In this document: positions 55,157-62,958 of the stretch, piece by piece
How the letters are laid out: each line of letters opens with the position of its first letter
Position numbering within the stretch: the stretch's first letter is position 1
NCBI RefSeq assembly: GCF_000971115.1
Contig: NZ_BBLV01000007.1
Coordinates: 62,001-126,000 of the forward strand
Length of the DNA: 64,000 nucleotides
DNA from: Demequina gelatinilytica
Lineage (GTDB): Bacteria > Actinomycetota > Actinomycetes > Actinomycetales > Demequinaceae
Reading direction: 5' to 3'
The notes under the pieces: model-generated
Seen by the model: the letters and a program-made list of their open reading frames with translations, nothing else
What the model was told of the DNA's origin: nothing
The model's database searches: none
Made by a program: the position numbers and the translations under genes

Positions 55157-55309
55157 TCAGCGGTGCTTGCGGTGGTGGTTCTGGATCGCCACCGTGACGG
55201 TACCGGTGATCCCCGCGAGGACCAGGGCGATCATCAGGTAGAAGCCGGGCTCGAAGGAGCCTGCGGAGGCGCTGAGGGTGGATGCGGACGCCAGGGTGAC
55301 GGTGAACAT
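55157..55309 (-). CDS. Small single-pass membrane protein
   Basis: 50 residues: a polar N-terminus (MFTVTLASASTLSASAGSF), one membrane helix (EPGFYLMIALVLAGITGTV) and a basic His-rich tail (NHHRKHR). GGAG lies 5 nt before the ATG. A longer frame from 55450 includes leader-like sequence and is rejected. I know no family; the promoter and clear topology support a real gene. Confidence 0.6.
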   Translation of the reverse strand: MFTVTLASASTLSASAGSFEPGFYLMIALVLAGITGTVTVAIQNHHRKHR

Positions 55310-55383
55310 GAACTCTCCGTTGAGTCGTTCTGCGAGGGTCGGTGGATCGCACCGGCCTCGCTGCCAGGTGGGGACCTGACACC

Positions 55384-55412
55384 AGCATATGGCCCCGGGA
55401 TCGGGCGCCCAA
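55384..55412 (-). promoter_or_regulatory. Promoter of the 50-residue membrane protein
   Basis: On the minus strand TTGGGC (plus 55407-55412), a 17-nt spacer and TATGCT (plus 55384-55389). The leader would be about 65 nt. Confidence 0.5.
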
Positions 55413-55430
55413 GCGCGTGTGAGGCGTGTC

Positions 55431-56177
55431 TCAGACGTTCTCGTCGTCACCCTTCAGACCAGGCACGACGACGTCGTCGGCAGCCTCGCCGGCGTCCGGG
55501 TAGAGCGCGAGCGAGAGCCCGGCGCCCAGCGCCCCGCCCACCACCTGCGCCGCGACGAACGGCGCGACGGAACCGGGCGCGATGCCGGCGAACGTGTCGG
55601 AGAAGACGCGCCCGAGCGTCACCGCCGGGTTGGCGAATGACGTCGAGCTGGTGAACCAGTAGGCCGCTCCGATGTAGGCGCCCACCGCGGGTGCGGCGAG
55701 CACCCCGCGGCCGGTCCGTGCGAGCGCGAGGATCACCGTCACGAGGCCCGCGGTCGCCACGACCTCGGCGATGAGATGCGCGCCCGAGGCGCGCTCGGTG
55801 GTCGAGACGGCGGTGGGCACCTCGAACATGAGGTTCGCGAGCAGCGCGCCGAGGATGCCTCCGGCGCACTGCGCAGCGGCGTACCCGCCCACCTCGGCGA
55901 GGGGCAGCCCCCTCCCCCGCTTCCGGCCCACCCACCAGTCGACAAGGGACACGACCGGGTTGAAGTGCGCCCCCGAGACCGGGCCGAACACGAGGATGAG
56001 CACCGTGAGCCCGAACGCGGTCGCGAGGGCGTTCTCGAGCAGCTGGAGGCCCACGTCCCCGGGCGACAGCTGCTGGGCGGCGATCCCGGAGCCCACGACG
56101 ATCGCGACGAGCGCGGCCGTCCCCACGGACTCGGCGAGCAGGCGGCGGGACAAGGAGGGCTGCGCGGTGCGGGTCAC
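55431..56177 (-). CDS. MIP/aquaporin family channel
   Basis: 248 residues with six membrane helices and two half-helix motifs: NPVVS in GAHFNPVVSLVDWWVG near residue 72 (first NPA box changed to NPV) and NPAVT in TSSTSFANPAVTLGR near 182. The pore Arg follows the second box. The pattern F-T-S-S-T-S-F-A-N-P-A is typical of the AqpS-like branch often linked to arsenic resistance, but no ars gene is adjacent. The GTG start is leaderless by prediction, and a dyad lies just upstream. Confidence 0.88.
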   Translation of the reverse strand: MTRTAQPSLSRRLLAESVGTAALVAIVVGSGIAAQQLSPGDVGLQLLENALATAFGLTVLILVFGPVSGAHFNPVVSLVDWWVGRKRGRGLPLAEVGGYAAAQCAGGILGALLANLMFEVPTAVSTTERASGAHLIAEVVATAGLVTVILALARTGRGVLAAPAVGAYIGAAYWFTSSTSFANPAVTLGRVFSDTFAGIAPGSVAPFVAAQVVGGALGAGLSLALYPDAGEAADDVVVPGLKGDDENV

Positions 56178-56183
56178 GGCGTC

Positions 56184-56212
56184 ATCCTGGCGTGCTCGAT
56201 CGACGGCGTCAA
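56184..56212 (-). promoter_or_regulatory. Promoter of the aquaporin gene (leaderless)
   Basis: On the minus strand TTGACG (plus 56207-56212), a 17-nt spacer, CAGGAT (plus 56184-56189), then 6 nt to GTG 56177. Confidence 0.6.
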
Positions 56213-56218
56213 ATACAT

Positions 56219-56234
56219 CTCAACAGAGATTGAG
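56219..56234 (-). promoter_or_regulatory. Candidate operator upstream of the aquaporin promoter
   Basis: CTCAA-N6-TTGAG is a perfect inverted repeat in a locally AT-rich patch, 6 bp beyond the -35 element. TCAA...TTGA dyads are typical of ArsR/SmtB operators; no ArsR gene is in view. Confidence 0.5.
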
Positions 56235-56261
56235 GCGACGCGCATGTCCCCGGATACGCGA

Positions 56262-56291
56262 GAGGCCGGGCTCGACCCCGAGCCCGGCCTC
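56262..56291 (-). terminator. Terminator after the flavodoxin gene
   Basis: GAGGCCGGGCTCG (56262-56274) and its complement at 56279-56291 form a perfect 13-bp stem with an ACCC loop, 18 nt downstream of the flavodoxin stop. Confidence 0.82.
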
Positions 56292-56309
56292 CTCACGTGC
56301 GCGCGGCGC

Positions 56310-56807
56310 TCAGCCGGCCGCGATGCCCTCCAGCTGCGTGGCGACTCCGGCGGCCCAGTCGCGGACCGCGGTGAAGTCGCGAAAGTCGCCCTTGGGCGGG
56401 TTCAGGACCTTGATCAGGGCCTTCTCGCCCACGTTGAGCTTGTCCCAGTCGAGCGCGCCCGGGAAGCGTGCGTGGTCGTGCGCACCGATCTCCTTGGCGA
56501 AGCCGTCGGCCTCGTCGAGCGGCTGTCCGGGCTCGACCACGGTCTCCATGCCCACCGAGAACAGCCACACGTCCTTGGCGCGGAGCTCGTCGAGGTGCTC
56601 CTTGACCAGGTACGACGCGTCGCGGCGCCACAGGCCCCCGTAGACCGCGGATCCGAGGACGACCGCCTCGTAGTAGTGGATGCCCTGGACGTCGCTCGCG
56701 TTCTCGAAGTCGACCTCGAAGCCGTGGCTCTCGATCTCCTCCGCGATCCGCTTCGCGACCTCGCGCGTCGCACCGTACTTGGAACCGACTGCTACCAGCA
56801 CCTTCAT
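56310..56807 (-). CDS. Flavodoxin domain protein
   Basis: 165 residues, flavodoxin-like. The FMN phosphate loop is MKVLVAVGSKYGATREVA at the N-terminus (T/S-x-x-G-x-T pattern), and GSAVYGGLWRRDA near residue 52 covers the isoalloxazine region, as in HemG-type menaquinone-dependent protoporphyrinogen oxidases. The electron partner is unknown. ATG 56807 has a perfect GGAGGTCACC ribosome site; an upstream GTG-like start is rejected. Confidence 0.85.
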   Translation of the reverse strand: MKVLVAVGSKYGATREVAKRIAEEIESHGFEVDFENASDVQGIHYYEAVVLGSAVYGGLWRRDASYLVKEHLDELRAKDVWLFSVGMETVVEPGQPLDEADGFAKEIGAHDHARFPGALDWDKLNVGEKALIKVLNPPKGDFRDFTAVRDWAAGVATQLEGIAAG

Positions 56808-56832
56808 GGTGACCTCCTCCGGGGTTTGCGGC

Positions 56833-56875
56833 ACCATCGTCCCGTGACCCTTGGCCGAGCCGACGGGACGATGGT
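56833..56875 (-). terminator. Terminator of pyc
   Basis: ACCATCGTCCCGT (56833-56845) and its complement at 56863-56875 form a perfect 13-bp stem with a 17-nt loop, 15 nt downstream of the pyc stop codon. Confidence 0.8.
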
Positions 56876-56889
56876 CCCCGACCCTCCGA

Positions 56890-59800
56890 CTATTCGACCA
56901 CGAGCACCAGGTCGCCGCCCTCGAGGGACTGCGACGAGGGGATGGCCACGCGCGCGACGGTGCCGGAGACGGACGACGTGATCGAGGACTCCATCTTCAT
57001 CGCCTCGATCACAGCGACGGTCTGACCGGCCTCCACATGGTCGCCCTCCGCGACCCTCGCGGTGACGAGGCCCGTGAACGGGGACGCGATGTGACCCGGG
57101 CGAGCCGGGTCCGCCTTCTCGCGCTGGACCACGTCGACCTTCGCGGAGAGATCGCGCACCTGGAGCGGGCGGATCGAACCGTTGAAGTTGAAGATCACCG
57201 TCCGCTCACCGTGCGAGTCGGGCTCGCCGACCGCCTCGATCGCCGCGATGATCTTGACACCGCGGTGCAGCTCGATCACGGCCTCCTCACCCGAGCCGAC
57301 CGAGAGGCCGTACAGGTAGTGGAACGTGTCGATCACCGAGATGTCGCCGTACTGGTCGATCGCCTGGTCGAAGTCCTTCGCCGGCCCGGGGAACAGCAGG
57401 TGGTTGAGGCGCCGACGGCGGGGCTCCCCCTCCTGCGCGAGCAGCTCGCGGTCCTCATCGGTCAGCTCGGCGACCTTGCGCTCCACGTCGCGTCCCTGGA
57501 GGGCCTTGGTGCGGAAGGGCTCCGGCCAACCGCCCGGCGGGTCGCCGAGCTCACCCGCGAGGAAGCCGATGACGGAGTCCGGCAGGTCGTACTTGTCGGG
57601 GTTCTCCTCGAAGTCGTCCGGGTCCGCGTCGTTCGCGACGAGGTGCAGGGCGAGGTCGCCCACGACCTTGGACGACGGCGTGACCTTGACGAGGTTGCCA
57701 AGGATGCGGTTCGCAGCCGCGTACATGTCCTCGATCGCCTCGAACTTGTCCGCGAGGCCCAGCGAGATCGCCTGCTGTCGCAGGTTGGACAGCTGGCCGC
57801 CCGGGATCTCGTGGTGGTAGACGCGGCCGGTGGGGCCCGGGAGGCCCGACTCGAACGGCGCGTAGAGCTTGCGCACCGACTCCCAGTACGGCTCGAGGTC
57901 CTGCGCAGCCGCGAGCGAGACGCCCGTGTCGCGCGTGGTGTGCTCGAGCGCCGCGATGAGGGCGGACATGGGCGGCTGCGAGGTGGTGCCCGACATCGCG
58001 GCGTTGGCGACGTCGACGGCGTCCACGCCCGCCTCGGCGGCCGCGAGGAGCGTGCCGATCTGGCCGCCCGCGGTGTCGTGCGTGTGGAGGTGGACAGGCA
58101 GGTCGAAGCGCTTGCGCAGCGCCGACACGAGCATGAAGGCGGCCGCGGGGCGCAGCAGCCCCGCCATGTCCTTGATCGCGAGCATGTGCGCGCCCGCCTC
58201 GACCAGCTGGTCCGCGAGACGCAGGTAGTAGTCGAGCGTGTAGAGCGTCTCGTGCGGCGAGATCATGTTGCCCGTGTAGCACAGCGTCGCCTCCGCGACC
58301 GCGGTACCGGTGCCGCGCACCGCCTCGATCGCTGGACGCATCTGCTCGACGTCGTTGAGGGCGTCGAAGATGCGGAAGATGTCGATGCCGGTGGCGGCGG
58401 CCTCCTCGACGAAGGCCACGGCGACCTCGTCCGGGTACGGCGTGTACCCGACCGTGTTGCGGCCGCGCAGCAGCATCTGCAGGGCGATGTTGGGCATCTT
58501 CGCGCGCAGGTCCTCGAGGCGGAGCCACGGGTCCTCCGACAGGAAGCGCATGGCGACGTCGTAGGTCGCGCCGCCCCAGCACTCCACCGAGAGCAGCTCG
58601 GGGGTCATGCGTGCGGTGTGCCCGGCGGCCGCGAGCAGGTCGTACGTGCGAACGCGCGTCGCGAGCAGGGACTGGTGGGCGTCGCGCATCGTGGTCTCGG
58701 TGAGGGCGAGCGCGTTCTGCTCGCGCAGGGCACGTGCGAAGCCCTCGGGGCCCAGCTCGAGCAGCCGCTGGCGCGAGCCGGCCGGCGCCTCCGCGCCCAG
58801 GTCGATCGTGGGCAGCTTGTCCGCCGGCCTCACGAACACCTCGGCGTGCTCGCCGTTGGGGTGGTTCACGGTGGTGTGGCCCAGGAACGCGAGCAGCTTG
58901 GTCGAGCGGTCGGGGGTGGTCGCCACCTCGAGCAGCTCGGGGTGGCGCTCGATGAACGCCGTGGTCACTCCCCCGGCCTGGAAGTCGGGGTGCGACAGCA
59001 CCGCGCGCAGGAACTGGATGTTCGACGTGACGCCGCGGATGCGGAACTCGGCGAGCGCGCGCAGGGCACGGCGCGAGGCGGTCGCGAAGTCCTGCCCTCG
59101 GCACGTGAGCTTGACGAGCATCGAGTCGAAGTGACCGGTGATGACGTTGCCCGCCATGCCCGTCGCGCCGTCGAGGCGGATGCCCGCGCCGCCCGGCGAA
59201 CGGTAGGCGACGATGCGTCCGGTGTCGGGGAGGAAGCCGTTGGCAGGGTCCTCCGTGGTGATACGCGTCTGGATCGCGAAGCCGCTGACGCGGATGTCCT
59301 CCTGACGGATCCCCATGTCCTCGAGGGACTCGCCCGCGGCGATCCGGAGCTGCGAGCTCACGAGGTCGATGCCCGTGACCTCCTCGGTCACCGTGTGCTC
59401 GACCTGGATGCGGGGGTTCATCTCGATGAAGACGTGCTGTCCCGCGCGCTCGCCCTCGGTCGCGAGGAGGAACTCCACGGTGCCCGCGTTGACGTAGCCG
59501 AGGCTCTGCGCGAACTTGACGGCATCGGCGCACAGGGCGTCGCGGATCGCGGGGTCCAGCGCCGGCGCGGGTGCGATCTCGACGACCTTCTGGTGGCGGC
59601 GCTGGAGCGAGCAGTCGCGCTCGTACAGGTGGACCACGTTGCCCTGGGCATCGGCGAGGATCTGGACCTCGATGTGGCGAGGCCCGAGCACCGCCTGCTC
59701 GAGGAAGACGGTCGGGTCGCCGAATGCGTTCTCTGCTTCGCGCATGGCCGCGGAGAGCATCTCCACCAGGTCCTCGCGGCGCTCGACGCGGCGCATGCCG

Positions 59801-60297
59801 CGCCCGCCGCCGCCTGCGACGGCCTTGACGAACACCGGGTACCCGATGCGGTCGGCCTCGCCGACCAGGAAGTCGACGTCGCGCGAGGGCTCGGACGAGT
59901 CGAGGACGGGGACGCCGGCCTCGCGCGCCGCCTTGAGCGCCGCGACCTTGTCACCGGCCTTCGCAAGCACCTCCGGCGGAGGGCCCACGAACGTAACGCC
60001 CTCCTCGGCGCAGCGACGCGCGAAGTCGACGTTCTCCGACAGGAAGCCGTAGCCCGGGTAGACGGCATCGGCGCCGGCCTGCTTCGCGACGTCGAGGATC
60101 GCCTCGATGTCGAGGTAGGCCTTGACCGGATGGCCCTCCTCGCCGATCTGGTAGGACTCGTCGGCCTTGACGCGGTGCTCGGACATCCGGTCCTCGTAGG
60201 GGAACACCGCGACCGTGCCGGCGCCGTTCTCTACTGCAGCGCGGAACGCCCTGACGGCGATCTCTGCACGGTTGGCCACGAGGACTTTGGCGAACAT
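56890..60297 (-). CDS. pyc: Pyruvate carboxylase
   Basis: 1135 residues, full length. N-terminal biotin carboxylase (VLVANRAEIAVRAFRAA, AVAGGGGRGMRRV near residue 162, MNPRIQVEHTVTEEVTG near 295), central carboxyltransferase (DVAMRFLSEDPWLRL, LHTHDTAGGQ), and C-terminal biotinyl domain with the acceptor Lys in EAMKMESSI near 1099. It makes oxaloacetate from pyruvate and CO2, an anaplerotic step. Possible acetyl-CoA activation cannot be read from the sequence. GAAGGGAAG precedes the ATG. Large open frames on the other strand are GC artefacts. Confidence 0.97.
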   Translation of the reverse strand: MFAKVLVANRAEIAVRAFRAAVENGAGTVAVFPYEDRMSEHRVKADESYQIGEEGHPVKAYLDIEAILDVAKQAGADAVYPGYGFLSENVDFARRCAEEGVTFVGPPPEVLAKAGDKVAALKAAREAGVPVLDSSEPSRDVDFLVGEADRIGYPVFVKAVAGGGGRGMRRVERREDLVEMLSAAMREAENAFGDPTVFLEQAVLGPRHIEVQILADAQGNVVHLYERDCSLQRRHQKVVEIAPAPALDPAIRDALCADAVKFAQSLGYVNAGTVEFLLATEGERAGQHVFIEMNPRIQVEHTVTEEVTGIDLVSSQLRIAAGESLEDMGIRQEDIRVSGFAIQTRITTEDPANGFLPDTGRIVAYRSPGGAGIRLDGATGMAGNVITGHFDSMLVKLTCRGQDFATASRRALRALAEFRIRGVTSNIQFLRAVLSHPDFQAGGVTTAFIERHPELLEVATTPDRSTKLLAFLGHTTVNHPNGEHAEVFVRPADKLPTIDLGAEAPAGSRQRLLELGPEGFARALREQNALALTETTMRDAHQSLLATRVRTYDLLAAAGHTARMTPELLSVECWGGATYDVAMRFLSEDPWLRLEDLRAKMPNIALQMLLRGRNTVGYTPYPDEVAVAFVEEAAATGIDIFRIFDALNDVEQMRPAIEAVRGTGTAVAEATLCYTGNMISPHETLYTLDYYLRLADQLVEAGAHMLAIKDMAGLLRPAAAFMLVSALRKRFDLPVHLHTHDTAGGQIGTLLAAAEAGVDAVDVANAAMSGTTSQPPMSALIAALEHTTRDTGVSLAAAQDLEPYWESVRKLYAPFESGLPGPTGRVYHHEIPGGQLSNLRQQAISLGLADKFEAIEDMYAAANRILGNLVKVTPSSKVVGDLALHLVANDADPDDFEENPDKYDLPDSVIGFLAGELGDPPGGWPEPFRTKALQGRDVERKVAELTDEDRELLAQEGEPRRRRLNHLLFPGPAKDFDQAIDQYGDISVIDTFHYLYGLSVGSGEEAVIELHRGVKIIAAIEAVGEPDSHGERTVIFNFNGSIRPLQVRDLSAKVDVVQREKADPARPGHIASPFTGLVTARVAEGDHVEAGQTVAVIEAMKMESSITSSVSGTVARVAIPSSQSLEGGDLVLVVE

Positions 60298-60335
60298 CTG
60301 CTTCCCTTCGTCGTTGGAGACATCCTGCCAGGTTT

Positions 60336-60383
60336 CACGGTGCCAGTCAGCCGCCGTCCAGCAGGTGAGACGGCACCGTGCCG
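60336..60383. repeat. Dyad repeats upstream of pyc
   Basis: CACGGTGCC (60336-60344) and GGCACCGTG (60372-60380) are a perfect 9-bp inverted repeat; the second arm is embedded in CGGCAC-C-GTGCCG (60371-60383), itself a palindrome. On the pyc strand these precede a CAGGAT (-10-like) by a few bases, an operator-like layout. Confidence 0.4.
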
Positions 60384-60394
60384 CGACATGCCGA

Positions 60395-60419
60395 CGCCCC
60401 CGTCATGAGGACGGGGGCG
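60395..60419 (-). terminator. Terminator after the MerR gene
   Basis: CGCCCCCGTC (60395-60404) and GACGGGGGCG (60410-60419) pair perfectly over 10 bp around ATGAG, 15 nt downstream of the MerR stop. Confidence 0.75.
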
Positions 60420-60434
60420 ACGTGGGGCGACGGT

Positions 60435-61007
60435 TCAGCCGGCCTGGCTGCGGCGTGCGCGGCGCTCGGCGAGCTCGTCGACGTCCGGCGTGCGTGCCGC
60501 ATCGTCCGCGCGGTCGGCGGGCAGTGCCGAGAGCGAGCCCTCGAGCTCGCGCCAGACCTTGCCCAGCGCGATGCCGAACACGCCCTGTCCGCCCTGGACC
60601 AGGTCGATGACCTCGTCGTCGGAGGTGCACTCGTACACGGAGGCGCCGTCCGACATGAGGGTGATGTGCGAGAGGTCCTCGACGCCCCGCTCGCGCAGGT
60701 GCTCCACCGCGGTGCGGATCTGCTGGAGCGAGACGCCCGAGTCGAGCAGGCGCTTGACCACCCGCAGGACGAGGATGTCGCGGAACCCGTAGAGGCGCTG
60801 CGTGCCGGAGCCTGTCGCGGAGCGCACCGTGGGCTCGACCAGCCCGGTGCGGGCCCAGTAGTCCAGCTGGCGGTAGGTGATGCCCGCGGCCTTGCATGCG
60901 GTGGGACCTCGGTAGCCGGCGTTCTGATCGAGCGGCGGAAGCCCATCGTCGAACAGGACGCCCTGGTCGAACCGGGGAGGCATCCGCTGGCCGGGCTCGT
61001 CGGTCAT
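60435..61007 (-). CDS. MerR family regulator (Rv1830-like position)
   Basis: 190 residues. The MerR winged HTH is in YRGPTACKAAGITYRQLDYWARTGLVEPTVR near residue 32 (in pieces), followed by the dimer helix (LLDSGVSLQQIRTAVEHLRERG) and a novel acidic C-terminus without metal-binding cysteines. ATG 61007 has AGGAGG upstream. In mycobacteria an equivalent MerR gene follows garA and the FtsR-type gene in the same order. The effector and targets are unknown. Confidence 0.88.
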   Translation of the reverse strand: MTDEPGQRMPPRFDQGVLFDDGLPPLDQNAGYRGPTACKAAGITYRQLDYWARTGLVEPTVRSATGSGTQRLYGFRDILVLRVVKRLLDSGVSLQQIRTAVEHLRERGVEDLSHITLMSDGASVYECTSDDEVIDLVQGGQGVFGIALGKVWRELEGSLSALPADRADDAARTPDVDELAERRARRSQAG

Positions 61008-61036
61008 CAATCCTCCTAGGTTCAACCTTCACTCAA

Positions 61037-61065
61037 ACGTTAGGGCTGAGGGGGTGCCGGGTCAA
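61037..61065 (-). promoter_or_regulatory. Promoter and dyad of the MerR gene
   Basis: On the minus strand TTGACC (plus 61060-61065), a 17-nt spacer and TAACGT (plus 61037-61042). Just downstream, plus 61018-61028 reads AGGTT-C-AACCT, a palindrome next to the ribosome site that could be an autoregulatory site. Confidence 0.55.
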
Positions 61066-61080
61066 CGACCGCGAGGTCGT
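61065..61080 (-). terminator. Short hairpin between ftsR-like gene and MerR gene
   Basis: ACGACC and GGTCGT pair over 6 bp around a 4-nt loop. It overlaps the -35 of the next promoter and could be a weak terminator. Confidence 0.4.
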
Positions 61081-61097
61081 GTCGCGGCGTGTCTCCC

Positions 61098-61835
61098 CTA
61101 TCCTCCCACCCGGTGGCGCACCACGGCGGAGAACGCGGCGATCGAGGCCTCGCCGAGCTCATGCGCGGCAGCCTCCGCCTCTCCCCCGGCGCGTCGCCGC
61201 AGCGGTGCGGCATGCGCCTCCGCACGGTCGGCCTCGCGCCGCGCCGCGAGCACGAGCGTCCGCAGCGAGCGCACGTCCCCTCCCGCCAGGACGTACGCGG
61301 AGGCCGCCACCACGACAGGCAGCACCGCGGGCTCGAAGCCGCCGGGCGTCGACGGGCTGACGATGCCCGCGGACTCGAGCTCCTCGAGGAGCTCGGCGCC
61401 GACGCCGGCGCGCTCCGCGACCTGGGCGGCCGTGAGGTAGTCGTCGGGCGCCTCGCCGATCTCCGCGAGCGTCACCGGCTCATGCATGCGGCCCGTGTCG
61501 AGCGCGTCGAGCTGCTCGCGGATCGCGGTCAGGGGGCGGTAGTGGTCCCGCTGCTGTCGCAGCACGAACCGGAGACGCTCGACGTCCGCAGGCGAGTACT
61601 TGCGGTAACCCGAGGCGGTCCGCTCCGGGCACACGAGCCCGTTCGAGTCGAGGAACCTCAGCTTGGACGTGGTGAGGGTCGGGAACTGCGGCTGCACCAG
61701 GCCGAGCACATCGCTTACGCGCAGCATCGGCTCATGCGACAACGCGTGCGGCCAGCGCCCGCTGAGAGCGACGGGCTCCTCCCGCGGCTCGGGATCGACG
61801 GTGACAGCGGAGGGGCGGCGTGCGGCCTGTGCCAT
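61098..61835 (-). CDS. ftsR: FtsR-like MerR regulator
   Basis: 245 residues. An N-terminal winged HTH of the MerR type (LRVSDVLGLVQPQFPTLTTSKLRFLDSNGLVCPERTASGYRKYSPADVERL, in pieces) and a C-terminal all-helical domain without cysteines. Its place directly after garA matches Rv1828/FtsR, which in Corynebacterium activates ftsZ. The gene is 3 nt from garA, so they are cotranscribed. The nuclease-like (DUF151) gene often found between the two MerR genes is absent. Confidence 0.85.
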   Translation of the reverse strand: MAQAARRPSAVTVDPEPREEPVALSGRWPHALSHEPMLRVSDVLGLVQPQFPTLTTSKLRFLDSNGLVCPERTASGYRKYSPADVERLRFVLRQQRDHYRPLTAIREQLDALDTGRMHEPVTLAEIGEAPDDYLTAAQVAERAGVGAELLEELESAGIVSPSTPGGFEPAVLPVVVAASAYVLAGGDVRSLRTLVLAARREADRAEAHAAPLRRRAGGEAEAAAHELGEASIAAFSAVVRHRVGG

Positions 61836-61838
61836 CCG

Positions 61839-62261
61839 TCAGGCCTGCGAGCCCGGGTGGAACGTCAGGCGGTACTTGCCGATCTGGACCTCGTCGCCGG
61901 ACTCGAGCTTGCGCTCCGACACGTTCTCGCGGTTGACGTAGGTGCCGTTGAGCGAGCCGTGGTCGCGCACGTAGAAGTCGTGGCCGTCGCGGATGAACTG
62001 GGCGTGCTCGCGGCTCACCGTGACGTCGTCGAGGAAGATGTCGGAGCTCACGGAGCGGCCGACCGTGGTGACGTCGACGTCGAGGAGGAACCGGGCGCCG
62101 AGGTTGGGACCGTGGTGCACGATCAGCAGCGCGTGGTCGGGGCCCAGCGCCTCGATGGCGACGTTGTCCTGCTGGCTGGGCGCGGCGGGCCCGCCATCCT
62201 CGATGGCTGCCGCCGAGTCGAGCGACATCGTGCGCTCTGCGGGGCTCTCGTCATACGTCAT
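61839..62261 (-). CDS. garA: FHA-domain protein GarA/OdhI-like
   Basis: 140 residues. The C-terminal FHA domain (about 44-135) has GRSVSSDIFLDDVTVSREHA and DHGSLNGTYVN, the phosphothreonine-binding loops. GarA/OdhI inhibits 2-oxoglutarate dehydrogenase and glutamate dehydrogenase when unphosphorylated. The N-terminal tail here lacks the classical E-T-T-S phosphorylation motif and reads ERTMSLDS instead, so kinase control may differ. GAAGGAGG precedes the ATG. Confidence 0.88.
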   Translation of the reverse strand: MTYDESPAERTMSLDSAAAIEDGGPAAPSQQDNVAIEALGPDHALLIVHHGPNLGARFLLDVDVTTVGRSVSSDIFLDDVTVSREHAQFIRDGHDFYVRDHGSLNGTYVNRENVSERKLESGDEVQIGKYRLTFHPGSQA

Positions 62262-62293
62262 GACGCCTCCTTCGGCTCGAACAGTCGCCCCTC

Positions 62294-62299
62294 ATCCTA
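62294..62299 (-). promoter_or_regulatory. -10 element of garA
   Basis: On the minus strand TAGGAT (plus ATCCTA), with a weak TTAGGC 18 nt upstream overlapping the pgsA stop. The leader is about 26-30 nt. Confidence 0.45.
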
Positions 62300-62319
62300 G
62301 GCCTGTCGCGCCCTCATGC

Positions 62320-62937
62320 CTAACGCCGCGACGCGCGTCGCGCGATCGACGTCCTGGCACGCAGATCCCGGACGTAGCCGATCCCCGCGTACCAGTAGAG
62401 CACCGCCGCGAACGAGGCTCCCACCAGGGCGACGACGCCCACGGCGGGCGTGTCGGGGAAGGCCACCACCTGGAGGTAGGCGAGCGGCAGGAACACGTAC
62501 AGCATCGCCGTGGCCGTCTTGCCGATGAAGGTGACCTGCGGGGACTCGACGTGGTGATGGTGCCCGATGAGCAGCCACGTCCCCACCATCAGGTCGCGCG
62601 CGAGAAGGACCGCGACCAGCCACCACGGGATGATGTCGCGGAAGGCGAGCCCGAGGACCACGGCGACCGTGAGAAGCCTGTCGGCGGCGGGGTCGAGCAG
62701 GCGGCCCAGGCGGGTCACCTGACCCCAGCGCCGCGCAAGGAAGCCGTCGAGGAAGTCGGTGACGCCGGCCGCGCCGAGCGCCACGATCGCCCAGGCATCC
62801 CGTTCCGTCGCGAGCAACGTGCCGAACACGACGATGAGCACCAGGCGTCCCGCGCTGATCGCGTTGGGGACGGTCCACACCGCTGTCACAGGCACAGGAT
62901 GGATGGGCCCGGAGTGAGGGTGCTCGATCGCTTCCAC
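62320..62937 (-). CDS. pgsA: CDP-alcohol phosphatidyltransferase (PgsA-like)
   Basis: 205 residues with about six membrane helices. The family motif D-x2-D-G-x2-A-R-x8-G-x3-D-x3-D is complete in TDFLDGFLARRWGQ and GRLLDPAADR near residues 60-88. These enzymes make phosphatidylglycerophosphate, phosphatidylinositol-phosphate or cardiolipin; a PgsA-type role is the best guess from length. The GTG start is leaderless by prediction. Confidence 0.85.
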   Translation of the reverse strand: MEAIEHPHSGPIHPVPVTAVWTVPNAISAGRLVLIVVFGTLLATERDAWAIVALGAAGVTDFLDGFLARRWGQVTRLGRLLDPAADRLLTVAVVLGLAFRDIIPWWLVAVLLARDLMVGTWLLIGHHHHVESPQVTFIGKTATAMLYVFLPLAYLQVVAFPDTPAVGVVALVGASFAAVLYWYAGIGYVRDLRARTSIARRASRR

Positions 62938-62950
62938 GCGCGCCAGTCTA
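62938..62950 (-). promoter_or_regulatory. Leaderless -10 element of pgsA
   Basis: On the minus strand TAGACT (plus AGTCTA, 62945-62950) and 7 nt to GTG 62937. It lies directly behind the stop of the upstream 49-residue gene. Confidence 0.55.
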
Positions 62951-62958
62951 GAGGGACG

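Noticed and set aside
56851-60408. 1185-residue plus-strand open frame opposite pyc
   Set aside because: Arg/Val/Asp-rich shadow with no family similarity; pyc has all domains and motifs.
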